Notes: generated from the sequence alone by a model not told the origin. DNA of 64,000 nucleotides from UBA3495 sp964629875 (GCA_964629875.1 CAZVRK010000002.1:78715-142714); one strand, 5' to 3'; shown: positions 9,681 through 18,235, counted from the first letter of the stretch. Numbers and translations: made by a program.

Positions 9681-9893
9681 TTATATCAATCTTCCTTGGT
9701 CACTAGTTAACTCTTCAACATTAACGTTAAGAGCCTGGGCAAGTTTTCTGATAGTGCTCGGGGACGGTTTCTGCTTCCCATTCTCTATCCTATTTATTGT
9801 GCCCCGGCTAACGTCGCTCATCAGCGCTAACTCACTAAGAGACAGAGCCCTTCTCTCTCTAAGCATTTTCAGGTTCCCGTTAGCCACAACCAC
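9681..9893 (-). CDS. XRE-family helix-turn-helix regulator (70 aa)
   Basis: A one-domain Cro/C1-type DNA-binding protein. MLRERRALSLSELALMSDVSRGTINRIENGKQKPSPSTIRKLAQALNV shows the standard five-helix XRE fold with the recognition helix SRGTINRIENG. The longest frame begins at GTG 9893; GTG 9887 or ATG 9866 are also possible, because the conserved fold begins only near the latter. It precedes the Cys-rich protein on the same strand by 29 bases. A promoter with an internal palindrome lies directly upstream, which suggests autorepression. Confidence 0.85.
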   Translation of the reverse strand: MVVANGNLKMLRERRALSLSELALMSDVSRGTINRIENGKQKPSPSTIRKLAQALNVNVEELTSDQGRLI

Positions 9894-9926
9894 CCACCAT
9901 GCTCTTGACGTATCGATTTCGTAATC

Positions 9927-9955
9927 ATTCTATAACTATATTATAGTCATTGCAA
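9927..9955 (-). promoter_or_regulatory. Sigma-70-type promoter with internal palindromic operator for the XRE operon
   Basis: Read on the minus strand: -35 TTGCAA (9950-9955), exactly 17-bp spacer, -10 TAGAAT (9927-9932). Inside the spacer is the perfect palindrome ACTATA-T-TATAGT (9935-9947). A dyad lying between the -35 and -10 of an XRE gene is the usual place for a Cro/C1-type operator, so the regulator probably binds here and shuts off its own operon. Inferred from sequence layout only. Confidence 0.5.
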
Positions 9956-10049
9956 TAACCAATTTAGGACGTACGGATACATCAGAAACGACCCCTAATA
10001 AAAGGCTCACGAACAGGAAATTGGGACCAGGCAATCATCAGTAGAATGA

Positions 10050-10124
10050 TGGAGCGGGTGAAGAGATTCGAACTCTCGACTTTTTGCTTGGGAAGCAAAC
10101 GCTCTACCCCTGAGCTACACCCGC
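10050..10124 (-). tRNA. tRNA-Gly (anticodon CCC)
   Basis: A 75-nt cloverleaf on the minus strand with encoded CCA. Acceptor stem GCGGGTG / CACCCGC, D-arm GCTC..GAGC, anticodon stem TTTGC / GCAAA with loop TTCCCAA (anticodon CCC, reading GGG), T-arm GAGAG-TTCGAAT-CTCTT. The discriminator base is U, as expected for bacterial tRNA-Gly. It stands alone between the XRE operon and a small hypothetical gene. Confidence 0.96.
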
Positions 10125-10222
10125 ACCAAGAGGATAAATTATAGCACTTTTAAGCACGAAATGGGCGTTTGCTTACCATCCAGAGACCCGAAGAGTTTGG
10201 GGCAGGCCGTGGCTCCTAGTCG

Positions 10223-10495
10223 TTAATTGATTCTATCAAGTGAGTAAATGATGTCGGTATTATTATGGGCTTTATCCCACTCAACCATCTTAGGCGATGA
10301 CATAATTTGTTGAAGTCGTTCCTGATCTGTAACGTTTACAATTGTGATGATTTTACTAAACCCTGGTTCGTTAGTGTTGACCACCCCACACTCCCACTCT
10401 GATGCACAAGATTTGAATTCTTCTTCCAATTCCTTCATGATCGACATGAAGTCATCTACATCACCTTGATAACTTGAGACAACACAAAGATTCAT
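10223..10495 (-). CDS. Unrecognised 90-residue protein, possibly dimeric alpha/beta-barrel
   Basis: A small soluble acidic protein with no recognised family. Alternating hydrophobic strands (NLCVVSSYQ, FSKIITIVNV, DIIYSLDRI) and two amphipathic helices in about 90 residues fit a ferredoxin-like alpha/beta sandwich, such as antibiotic-biosynthesis-monooxygenase or EthD-type proteins. That is a guess from pattern only. Two cysteines (about 30 and 36) flank an aromatic turn. A good RBS (GAGGAG) precedes ATG 10495. It probably follows the membrane protein gene at 10595-10993 in one transcript (about 100-bp gap). Confidence 0.65.
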   Translation of the reverse strand: MNLCVVSSYQGDVDDFMSIMKELEEEFKSCASEWECGVVNTNEPGFSKIITIVNVTDQERLQQIMSSPKMVEWDKAHNNTDIIYSLDRIN

Positions 10496-10594
10496 AGTAA
10501 TTCTCCTCGCTGATTTAGCTTATGGATTGGTAATTTATTACTGCGACCTGTAGCCACACATAATTTCTTATAAGAAATTCCTCTAATTGATCAT

Positions 10595-10993
10595 CTACAT
10601 TTTGTTTACTCTGAATCTTCCGTAGATACTTAGTAATATCAGTATTACGCTGACCGCCCAAATCACGATTGGAGGGGTAGTGTACCAAGAATCTAACAAG
10701 AATGAATTATATATAAATGCTAACAGGACACAAATCGATAGAACAATTTCCCCTAGTAATACTTTCTTTGCATCTGATACGTCTTTAATAAAACTGGAGA
10801 GAATAAGAAGAATACCAATACCTACTCCATGGCTTAGGATGAGCGCACCTAGTATATTTCCAGTGCCAACATGGTCCACTGTAGCGCCATCTGGCAACCA
10901 AATCGATAAAATCGATATAGACAAGAACAATCCCACTGCAATGAATATATGAATAACTCCGCAAATTCTAAGAATATTAGCTATTCCTAACAT
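10595..10993 (-). CDS. Small four-helix membrane protein, unknown function
   Basis: A 132-residue protein with four predicted membrane segments: about residues 5-32 (ANILRICGVIHIFIAVGLFL), 45-66, 78-98 and 107-125, followed by a short basic tail (GRFRVNKM). The strong Shine-Dalgarno TTAGGAGGAGATCAA before ATG 10993 supports a real gene. No catalytic motif is seen. It is divergent from the antitoxin-like gene at 11187. Confidence 0.7.
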   Translation of the reverse strand: MLGIANILRICGVIHIFIAVGLFLSISILSIWLPDGATVDHVGTGNILGALILSHGVGIGILLILSSFIKDVSDAKKVLLGEIVLSICVLLAFIYNSFLLDSWYTTPPIVIWAVSVILILLSIYGRFRVNKM

Positions 10994-11186
10994 TTGATCT
11001 CCTCCTAAGCTTGTTGTATATGTCCCTTGGTCAAACTATCTGGTTGAACTAAGTAGGAACCAAGCTGCCAATGAGTTACCCTGAGTAACCGGCAAAATTA
11101 TAACATTGCAGTCACAGACTGGTTAGGTTATAACATTTAATAAACTAAGGCGATGTATACTGATCAGCAAACTGGTGAAGGATCAT

Positions 11187-11489
11187 ATGTCTAAAACCGT
11201 GACAATATCAGACGAATTATACAATTTCATCTCTTCTAAATTCAGCGAGGATACATCTTTTGACACTGCGTTACGATCTTTAATCAACTTTGCACCAACA
11301 ATTGAAGAACCTGATTCCAATGAAATCGCAAGACAGGAGCTTTTAAAGTTTCGAGGAAACGACCAAAAGGAGACATTCTCTATCCCTGTAGTAGGTGACG
11401 ATGCCATACACCACTACCGCATCATCGGAGGAAAAGCTGTTCCTGTAGATGATCCATCAGACGTGGACCAGGGAAATTCACAGGTATAA
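11187..11489 (+). CDS. Small antitoxin-like protein (100 aa), no toxin partner seen
   Basis: The N-terminus MSKTVTISDELYNFISSKF followed by SFDTALRSLINF resembles ribbon-helix-helix or VapB/DUF7557-type antitoxins: one beta strand, then two helices. The acidic C-terminal half would then be the toxin-binding or disordered part. The frame is open from GTG 11175, but ATG 11187 is preferred because the family-like start begins there; AAGGA at 11178-11182 is a close RBS. No PIN, RelE or HicA-like partner follows; the next gene is a convergent enoyl-CoA hydratase. The name is tentative. Confidence 0.55.
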   Translation: MSKTVTISDELYNFISSKFSEDTSFDTALRSLINFAPTIEEPDSNEIARQELLKFRGNDQKETFSIPVVGDDAIHHYRIIGGKAVPVDDPSDVDQGNSQV

Positions 11490-11518
11490 ATCCGGTGTAT
11501 TTATCCTAACGAATAACG

Positions 11519-12337
11519 CTATCTTCCAATAAACCTGGGCTCTCTTTTTTCCAGGAAAGCGCTAACTGCTTCTATTCTATCTTTCGAACCACGTACAGCT
11601 TGGCTTGCCAGGTGTTCGGCTTCAATAACCTCTTGCAAATCCGGATAAATATTATTCATAAGTCCTTTTGTCGCTTTCACAGCTAAGGGGGGATTACAAG
11701 CTATTTGATTAGCTAAATCTACTGAGCGAGTAACGACCTGACTAGGAGAGACTATTTCGTTGATCAACCCTTTAGCCAATGCCCAGTCTGCGTCATAAAT
11801 ATTGCCGGTTAGTGACATCTCATAAGCTATACCAGGACCAGATAATGCTCCAATCAACTGAGATACTCCTGTATCAGGTACGAGTGATCGCTTAACAAAC
11901 ACGGAGCCAAATCGGGCTTCAGTGGAAGCTATCCTGATATCACTGGCAAGAGCAATGCCAAGACCTGCTCCGGCGGCTACTCCATTTACTGCCGCTATTA
12001 TCGGCTGGGAAATGCGACGGAAATGGGGAGCAAGTTGCACCGTTACTGATGGATAATTGGTCCCATTCTCATCATTAGATTGCTCAGAATCAAGTCTCTT
12101 AGCCATATCAGAAACATCCGCCCCAGAACAAAACCCTCTTCCTTTGCCAGTTATCACTACAGCCCTAATTTCCGGAAAGGCATTATCTATACAATCCAAG
12201 ACGTTATGGATTTCGTTAGCCATATCCCAGGTAATCGCATTTAGTCGATCTGGTCTCTTTAAGGTAATGGTCACCACATATTCTTGTTGCTGAAAATCAA
12301 TATGCTCAAACGGCCCTGCGGATAGCATTATGGACAC
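11519..12337 (-). CDS. Enoyl-CoA hydratase/isomerase (crotonase) family
   Basis: A 272-residue crotonase-fold protein acting on acyl-CoA thioesters. It shows VTITLKRPDRLNAITWDM, the first oxyanion-hole segment GKGRGFCSGADVSDM and the second IIAAVNGVAAGAGLGIALASDIRIAS. The C-terminal part has EGLINEIVSPSQ-like sequence and the FLEKREPRF tail. At the second catalytic Glu position the motif reads FVKRSLVPDTG: Asp replaces the Glu of the SLVPE-like block, so hydration activity may be altered. Single-gene unit; no fatty-acid oxidation partners adjacent. Confidence 0.87.
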   Translation of the reverse strand: MSIMLSAGPFEHIDFQQQEYVVTITLKRPDRLNAITWDMANEIHNVLDCIDNAFPEIRAVVITGKGRGFCSGADVSDMAKRLDSEQSNDENGTNYPSVTVQLAPHFRRISQPIIAAVNGVAAGAGLGIALASDIRIASTEARFGSVFVKRSLVPDTGVSQLIGALSGPGIAYEMSLTGNIYDADWALAKGLINEIVSPSQVVTRSVDLANQIACNPPLAVKATKGLMNNIYPDLQEVIEAEHLASQAVRGSKDRIEAVSAFLEKREPRFIGR

Positions 12338-12407
12338 CCCCTAATCACAATAAACATTAAATGAACTATTGTTTAATACTAGAAACTGCTGTCGTTCCCA
12401 GTTTTAC

Positions 12408-12452
12408 AAAAAAAACCCTCAGACACGCTGCTTGTTCCGCGATCTGAGGGTT
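12408..12452 (-). terminator. Intrinsic terminator
   Basis: A 10-bp stem AACCCTCAGA / TCTGAGGGTT (12414-12423 / 12443-12452) with a 19-base loop. On the minus strand it is followed by a run of eight U residues. It lies 24 bases downstream of the stop of the 12476-12670 gene. Confidence 0.85.
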
Positions 12453-12475
12453 ATGATAACCTGATGTTTTATGTT

Positions 12476-12670
12476 TTAGCCGGGATTATGTTTTGTAACT
12501 AGAGCGACTGATCTGGAATCCAGACTGGCTTTTCGCTCATCCAGCATACCTGAGTCAGCGTAAGCTACCCCAAGATGCGCGTCTCTTTGAATATCTTCCC
12601 AATCAGGTTCAAGTTCGTATTCGTCACGTAATTCGTCAAATAATAGTTCTAGAGATGATTTGTTAAACAT
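12476..12670 (-). CDS. Small acidic hypothetical protein (64 aa)
   Basis: No family recognised. The first 30 residues form an acidic amphipathic helix (SSLELLFDELRDEYELEPDWEDI), followed by a polar tail. A purine-rich stretch GAGGAGGAGGG lies 13 bases before ATG 12670, and a good U-tract terminator follows the stop. Together these argue for a real short transcript. Confidence 0.5.
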   Translation of the reverse strand: MFNKSSLELLFDELRDEYELEPDWEDIQRDAHLGVAYADSGMLDERKASLDSRSVALVTKHNPG

Positions 12671-12842
12671 AAGCTATGCTAACCCTCCTCCTCGTTAAGG
12701 TTTGCAGCGTTCACTTGATCCGCTGCACATAAGCGTGGCACCCACACTCTCCACACCACCCTGAAAACGTAAATTAGTCTAACGTTATTTCAGATAGATA
12801 TCAAGAGTCTACCCATACGTATTTCAGAAGACGTATTACAGA

Positions 12843-13052
12843 TCAGATAATCTTTGATCGCTTCCTATTCTGAATAATATAAACCAGTATGACGATCAAA
12901 GGCATCAAACAAATTGCTGATCCCAAAAATATTATTGCCACCCAGGGGCCACTTCCAAAAAAGTGATCCAATAAGTCTTTAATCCAATTTAATAGTTCTG
13001 GATCGGCAGACTCTCCGTGGTGCAATAATATGAAGTTCAAAACAGACATCAT
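12843..13052 (-). CDS. Small membrane protein translationally coupled to the MFS gene (69 aa)
   Basis: The ATG directly abuts the TAG stop of the MFS gene at 13053, giving TAG-ATG with no gap, so translation is probably coupled. The protein has a short amphipathic N-terminus, one clear membrane helix (about residues 36-60, WVAIIFLGSAICLMPLIVIL) and a basic tail QNRKRSKII. It may be an accessory subunit or stabiliser of the transporter; unknown otherwise. Confidence 0.6.
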   Translation of the reverse strand: MMSVLNFILLHHGESADPELLNWIKDLLDHFFGSGPWVAIIFLGSAICLMPLIVILVYIIQNRKRSKII

Positions 13053-14360
13053 CTAATAACCCATAGAAGATGTCGTTTCTCTAATATTATAGGAATACCT
13101 AGATGAGTACTTAGTTTCTTTGATAGTAAAAGCAGACAACGCCGCAGGAAACAAAAAGGCACCCGCTATAGCAAAAGGTATGTTATATGAACCAGTAACA
13201 TCAAAGAGGAAGCCTGCCAATAAAATCATCGCAAAGCTACCTACTTGATGGCAGAAAAAGGTTACACCAGATATAGTTCCCAAAGCTTTAAGACCATATA
13301 CATCAGCAGTCAATGATGAGGTCAGAGGAACGCTGGCAACCCAAGAGAATCCTGAGGTAATAGCAAAAGCCCACAAACCATATGTTGAAGGAAACACTAA
13401 CAAAGCTACGTAAGCTAGGCCCCGCATAAAATAAACCGTTCCGAGGATATTCTTGCGCTTGAATTTATCCGATAAAATTCCAGCTCCGAGACCTCCAAAA
13501 ACATTAAGCCCCATCATGACTCCAAATATTAACGCAGCCATCGATGGACTTGCACCACGGTCAATCGCTAAGGGGACAAAATGCGTTGAGATTGTACCTG
13601 TCGTGATTCCACAGACCACGTAAGAACCAGACAGCTGCCACATGGGAGGTGTCTTGAACGAATCCTGCCAATTGCTCACCTCATATTCGCCAAGTAATTC
13701 TTTATTACGGCCTTCTTGGTTTCTTTCCGAGATGTCTAGTTCTCCATCAGGCAACAAACCTTTCTCAGAAGGGTCGTTTCTTAGAAAAATTAGACATAAC
13801 GGGACTGCTAATACCAGCATAACCAGCCCTAGAGCAGCCCATGTCCATCTCCAGTTGGTTGCCTGCATAAAATACATAGCAAAGGGGACGAGTATAAGCC
13901 CCCCCATTGAGACTCCAACCGAGTTAAGCGAAACAGCAGTTGCCCGTTTTGACCTGAACCACTTAGAAATCATGGCCATCGTATTTGTAAGGGAAGGTCC
14001 ACTAAGGGCCGTCGAAAGAACCAAGCTAAAAACAAATACTAAGAACAAAAAATGAAAGGTAAACGCCAGACACACAGAAGCGACACCCATAACTACCAGG
14101 CCAATCGTAATCACCATACGACCGCCTAGCCTGTCAAACATATATCCTATAAACGGTTGCGTCACACCATTAACCAAAAACCCCAAGGCCGCCGCAAAGG
14201 ATATGGTTGTCCTATTCCAGCCCAATTCCTCACTCATCGGGATCACGAATATTCCGAAACAATTTCTCGCCCCGACGGTTAGGAACGCAACAAAAAAGCA
14301 GGTCGCAACTATATACCAACCATAAAATATTTTTGGCTGAGAACTTACACTAGTATCCAT
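13053..14360 (-). CDS. MFS transporter (OFA / monocarboxylate-type)
   Basis: A 435-residue, 12-helix major facilitator. The start FYGWYIVATCFFVAFLTVGARNCFGIFV, the loop DRLGGRMV between helices 2 and 3, and the long cytoplasmic central loop (about 195-225, EKGLLPDGELDISERNQEGRNK) resemble the oxalate/formate antiporter and monocarboxylate permease branch. It is probably an importer of an organic anion. It forms a tandem pair with the next gene upstream (14402-15706), with the same topology and strong similarity throughout. Confidence 0.87.
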   Translation of the reverse strand: MDTSVSSQPKIFYGWYIVATCFFVAFLTVGARNCFGIFVIPMSEELGWNRTTISFAAALGFLVNGVTQPFIGYMFDRLGGRMVITIGLVVMGVASVCLAFTFHFLFLVFVFSLVLSTALSGPSLTNTMAMISKWFRSKRATAVSLNSVGVSMGGLILVPFAMYFMQATNWRWTWAALGLVMLVLAVPLCLIFLRNDPSEKGLLPDGELDISERNQEGRNKELLGEYEVSNWQDSFKTPPMWQLSGSYVVCGITTGTISTHFVPLAIDRGASPSMAALIFGVMMGLNVFGGLGAGILSDKFKRKNILGTVYFMRGLAYVALLVFPSTYGLWAFAITSGFSWVASVPLTSSLTADVYGLKALGTISGVTFFCHQVGSFAMILLAGFLFDVTGSYNIPFAIAGAFLFPAALSAFTIKETKYSSRYSYNIRETTSSMGY

Positions 14361-14401
14361 ACCTGCTCAACTCTCCGTGATCTCTAATCACAAATAAGAA
14401 C

Positions 14402-15706
14402 CTAGTCGCCCGCCGTCTGTAGTATGGGCTCAGAAGTGGCGTATCGGTTCGAGTATTTACGTTCCCGAATTGTCCAGGCTGACAAAGCAGCCGGTAGCAA
14501 TAACGCACCCGCAATTGCGAATGGAACTGTGTACGAACCAGTTACGTCATAGAGTATTCCAGCCAATAATATGCTTGCAAAACTACCGAGTGCATGGAAG
14601 AAAAAGGAAATACCACTTATGGTCCCGAGTGCTTTCAAACCATACACGTCAGCCGTCAACGCGGTAGTAAGTGGTGCCGTGGCGATCCATGAAAGCCCTG
14701 CTACCGCAGCAAAGGCCCATAAGCTGAGTTCTCCCGGAATTAATACTAAAAGAGCGTAGCCACAACCCCTAAGGAAATAAGTTAATCCAAGTAAATTCTT
14801 ACGGCTGAAGCGGTCTGATACTAATCCCGCAGTGATGGCACCCACCAGATTTAGAGACATCATGAAGCCAAATATTATGGCCGACCTACCGGGGGATATT
14901 CCAAGTTGCAATGCATGAGGAACAAAATGCACCGATATTATCCCCGTAGTCGCACCACACACAAAATACGATCCACTCATCTGCCAGATCGGTGCCGACT
15001 TGAACGATATCAGCCAGCTGTCAGTCTCCAGCGGCCCACAATTGACTGGTTTGCGCTTGGATTCTCCTTCTGACAATTCTTTCTCGCCGTCGGGATTCAG
15101 TCCCATTTTTTCTGGGTCATCTCTAATAAATGCGATGGCCATTGGCAATGAGATACCCAATATCATGAAACCGAGAACTGCCCAGGTAACTCTCCAGTTT
15201 GTTGCCTGGAGTAGATACATGGAGAAGGGCACGAGTATAAGTCCTCCTAAAGACATCCCAGCCGCACTGATTGACACAGCTGTCGCTCTTCGCTTCCTGA
15301 ACCATTTGCTTAATAACGCGCCGGTTGTGGTTATGGAAACACCGCTTAACGCACACGAACTTACGACACCAAACACAAAAATCAGAAACAGAATGTGGAA
15401 AGTGAAAGCTAGTGACAGGGTAGTAATCCCCAATACCAGCAGGCAGGTTAAGATGACTTTGCGGCCACCTAGCTTATCGAAAAAGCTGCCCATGAATGGC
15501 TGCACTACGCCATTCAGAAGGAATCCTAGTGAGGCGGCAAAAGAAATGGTCCCACGATTCCAGCCAAATTCTTCACTCATTGGGACGACGAAGATTCCGA
15601 ATCCTTGTCTGCTTCCCGCCCCGATGAATCCGATTATCATGGCAGTGGCCACTATATACCAACCATAATACATTGGACTTTTATTTGTGAAGACTTCTTT
15701 AAACAT
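14402..15706 (-). CDS. MFS transporter, tandem paralogue of the neighbouring gene
   Basis: A 434-residue, 12-helix MFS carrier. YYGWYIVATAMIIGFIGAGSRQGFGIFVVPMSEEFGWNRGTISFAASLGFL aligns without gaps to its neighbour at 13053-14360, and the C-terminal blocks TADVYGLKALGTISG and LYDVTGSY are shared too. The two genes are 41 bases apart on the same strand, so they arose by tandem duplication and are probably co-transcribed. Likely cargo is a carboxylate; the two copies may differ in substrate. Confidence 0.87.
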   Translation of the reverse strand: MFKEVFTNKSPMYYGWYIVATAMIIGFIGAGSRQGFGIFVVPMSEEFGWNRGTISFAASLGFLLNGVVQPFMGSFFDKLGGRKVILTCLLVLGITTLSLAFTFHILFLIFVFGVVSSCALSGVSITTTGALLSKWFRKRRATAVSISAAGMSLGGLILVPFSMYLLQATNWRVTWAVLGFMILGISLPMAIAFIRDDPEKMGLNPDGEKELSEGESKRKPVNCGPLETDSWLISFKSAPIWQMSGSYFVCGATTGIISVHFVPHALQLGISPGRSAIIFGFMMSLNLVGAITAGLVSDRFSRKNLLGLTYFLRGCGYALLVLIPGELSLWAFAAVAGLSWIATAPLTTALTADVYGLKALGTISGISFFFHALGSFASILLAGILYDVTGSYTVPFAIAGALLLPAALSAWTIRERKYSNRYATSEPILQTAGD

Positions 15707-15800
15707 GTGATCCTGAATTCAACTTGATGGCAAGTATATACCTTTATAGCGGCGGTGCAATCAGGTATAAAATTCCGATTTACCCAGAATACCTTTACCT

Positions 15801-16634
15801 CTACCCGCCCTTAAATCTCTCTTCAAACTCTAGAACCATATTGGCTTCATTGTCACATGTTAACAATCTTCTCGCTGCGGCCTCTGTAGGCTTAATCCGG
15901 CCATACATCATCATTACGTAGGTATCTCCGTCACACCGAAACATCGCAACTGGCGAATCTCCAATCACTGATTCTACGGACCCTCCATCTTTAGACAATA
16001 CAATATCCACTTCTCGTTCCCCGTCGTGATCAATGATAAATCTATACCGCTTGGGGGTCTCGATATCAGGGTCTGGCCTAAAAGCTCTCCTAACGGCTCG
16101 ATTAACAGTATCCATCAAAACAGCCACGCTTTCATGGGATAAATGATAATCAGGTTCAAATCTCGATCTGATATCCCATGCATGCATGGTCAATTCGCTT
16201 ATCCTCATGTCGAGCATAGTAGAAATCTTTTCAGGGCCCGGCGGCCAATAACATAGTGTTTCCCATTGGTCAGATTTAACTTGCTCAAATACTTCGATAA
16301 TGTCGGATACACGCTGCTCAAAAGTCGATAATAAACTAGATCCGAACTGTAGTTTAGTTGCAATAGCTCGATCAAAAATCGACTTTGCAAAGTTGTCTTC
16401 GTCGTGATTATCTACTTGAGGACTACCGTCAGGTGCAGATATATTTCCTTGCAGCCCTCTAAGTATACGAAGAGAGAAGTCCTGTCCTGTTAAATGACCA
16501 AGTACATCTCCGACAGACCACCCAGCACAAGCAGAAGGCACGTCCCAATCTTCAAGGGAAAGTTGACTTAAATAGCCAATAAATGACTTAGATTCCTCCG
16601 AAAGGATTTTTACCCTGTTTTCATGTTGATTCAA
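15801..16634 (-). CDS. MDMPI / DinB-fold protein (maleylpyruvate isomerase N-terminal family)
   Basis: A 277-residue protein. The N-terminal half holds the four-helix DinB-like fold typical of mycothiol-dependent maleylpyruvate isomerase relatives. The segment SACAGWSVGDVLGHLTGQD contains the conserved W.V.DV..H box, with a metal-binding His at about residue 51. The second metal-site block is ELTMHAWDIRSRF (about residue 150). The C-terminal half (about 190-277) is a sterol-carrier-like domain with FRCDGDTYVMMMYGRIKPTEA. Members act as thiol-dependent isomerases or metal-dependent transferases; substrate unknown here. It stands alone on the minus strand. Confidence 0.78.
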   Translation of the reverse strand: MNQHENRVKILSEESKSFIGYLSQLSLEDWDVPSACAGWSVGDVLGHLTGQDFSLRILRGLQGNISAPDGSPQVDNHDEDNFAKSIFDRAIATKLQFGSSLLSTFEQRVSDIIEVFEQVKSDQWETLCYWPPGPEKISTMLDMRISELTMHAWDIRSRFEPDYHLSHESVAVLMDTVNRAVRRAFRPDPDIETPKRYRFIIDHDGEREVDIVLSKDGGSVESVIGDSPVAMFRCDGDTYVMMMYGRIKPTEAAARRLLTCDNEANMVLEFEERFKGG

Positions 16635-16655
16635 TTAATTTCACCCCAACTACAA

Positions 16656-16688
16656 AGGTCAACCAGCAGCTATACCGCCGGTTGACCT
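16656..16688 (-). terminator. Hairpin, probable terminator of the flavoprotein gene
   Basis: A 9-bp inverted repeat AGGTCAACC / GGTTGACCT (16656-16664 / 16680-16688) with a 15-base loop sits between two minus-strand genes. The U tract after it is short (TTTGTAG), so termination may be partial. Confidence 0.45.
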
Positions 16689-16729
16689 CATGAATAGTCA
16701 TGACACTCTGCCCATAGGCAGAATTCTGG

Positions 16730-18235
16730 TTATAAATCCTTTAACTTCATGGCATCTTCCGACGCACTAGTACCAGCGAGTCTACCAAAGACCATGCCAG
16801 CCGAAAGACCTGATCCACCCGGATAATTGTAATAAAACAGCCCTCCGACCATCTCTCCTGCAGCATAAACACCAGGGATTGCTTCCTGTGCATTGGTCAC
16901 TATTTGGCCTCGAGTATTAATTTTGACGCCACCAAATGTGAATGATATGCCAGTAGTAACTGCCCACGCGTAGTAAGGAGGTGTATCTAGAATCTCCGCC
17001 CAGTTCGTCTTATCTACCTCAAGGCCCTCAGTGCGGCGCCCGTCCTTAACAGTTGCGTTGTAAGGTATGTCCGTGCGAACTGCAGCATTGTAATCATTTA
17101 CCGTTTTCACCAGACCATCTGGATCTATATCCAGCAACCGCGCAAGTTCCTCAAGAGTATCAGCCTTGGCCATTGTCGCCTGGGGGATCCAATATTCGTC
17201 TCTCAGCAAACCTCTGTCAATGATTTTTTGGTCAAAGACCTGGAATGCAAGACCTTGAGGTTGAGTTAATAACGCTCGGCCGTACGTTACATATGTGTAG
17301 TTACGGAAGTCATACCCTTCATCAAGGAATCGTTCACCATTGATATTCACAATTAACCCAAAGGGATAAGAGTGCTTCTGAAAGAGTTCGGTTACTGTTC
17401 TGTCTCCAAAAGCTGGAGCATTCATATCCCACGCGACAGAATGGCAACTGCTGTAGTGCCCATGGGACTGTGCCCCAACATTAATAGCCATGTTAATCCC
17501 ATCACCAGTGTTATACGGAATGCCCCTGACCTTTACCATTTCCCAGCCCGGGCCAAGATATCGGCACCGCATCTCTGCGTTAGCTTCGAAACCACCACTG
17601 GCTAACACAACAGATCGAGCAGATATATCTTCAAATCCTTCTGGGCCTAGAACCTGAATGCCGTTCACTCGGCCACTATCATCCTGCAATAACTTTACGC
17701 CCTGGGTGGAATACCTAACCTCGACGCCCCTTGCCTTGCAGACTTCGAATTGTTGATCTGACAAGCCTTTACCAGCTCCGACTGCCTCAACAACTAAACC
17801 ACCCCAGAATCTATATTTATCTCCATCCTTGAATGCCTGTCTCCCGAATGAGAGTACAAATCTAACACCATTCTCCTGGAGCCATTTCATCGTCGGGTGA
17901 GCTTGGCTAACTAGAATCTGGGCTAATTCTGGATCACTCATACCATGAGTAACCCGCATCATATCGTCATAATATTGGTCTTCTGTATAGCTGCCGACTT
18001 CAATAGAATTCGCTTCCGTTTCCGACATATCCGGAATGATTGCCTGTATGTCATCTATCCCATTGAACGGGAATCGGATGATCCCGCCAGTAAAATAAGT
18101 GTTGCCACCCCTAAAATATTCCGGGGCCTTTTCAATAACCAGGACAGATTCACAATTCTCTTTGGCAGCTATAGCGGCGCTTAAAGCTGCGTTTCCCGCA
18201 CCCACTACTACTACGTCATAAATGTTATCAGCCAA
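16730..18235 (-). CDS. FAD-binding dehydrogenase, tricarballylate dehydrogenase / fumarate reductase flavoprotein-like
   Basis: A 501-residue flavoprotein of the fumarate reductase / succinate dehydrogenase flavoprotein family, nearest by look to TcuA. The FAD motif is YDVVVVGAGNAALSAAIAAKE (GAGNAA, residues 12-17). Later blocks are RGGNTYFTGG, VVLASGGFEANAEM, the substrate-domain motif YATGISFTFGGVKINTRG, and the C-terminal IPGVYAAGEMVGGLFYYNYPGGSGLS. No signal peptide, so it is cytoplasmic. It is divergent from the GlcG-deacetylase-NHL gene run, with 170 bases between; a shared regulatory region is likely. Probable role: flavin-dependent oxidation or reduction of a carboxylic acid or ketosteroid-like substrate. 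Confidence 0.83.
   Translation of the reverse strand: MADNIYDVVVVGAGNAALSAAIAAKENCESVLVIEKAPEYFRGGNTYFTGGIIRFPFNGIDDIQAIIPDMSETEANSIEVGSYTEDQYYDDMMRVTHGMSDPELAQILVSQAHPTMKWLQENGVRFVLSFGRQAFKDGDKYRFWGGLVVEAVGAGKGLSDQQFEVCKARGVEVRYSTQGVKLLQDDSGRVNGIQVLGPEGFEDISARSVVLASGGFEANAEMRCRYLGPGWEMVKVRGIPYNTGDGINMAINVGAQSHGHYSSCHSVAWDMNAPAFGDRTVTELFQKHSYPFGLIVNINGERFLDEGYDFRNYTYVTYGRALLTQPQGLAFQVFDQKIIDRGLLRDEYWIPQATMAKADTLEELARLLDIDPDGLVKTVNDYNAAVRTDIPYNATVKDGRRTEGLEVDKTNWAEILDTPPYYAWAVTTGISFTFGGVKINTRGQIVTNAQEAIPGVYAAGEMVGGLFYYNYPGGSGLSAGMVFGRLAGTSASEDAMKLKDL

Noticed and set aside
10050..10124. tRNA-Gly as attachment site of an integrated element
   Set aside because: No repeat of the tRNA 3' end was seen to the left, and there is no integrase or recombinase gene nearby.
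15000..15668. 222-codon plus frame opposite the MFS gene
   Set aside because: Antisense of a membrane protein; no RBS and no recognisable motif.
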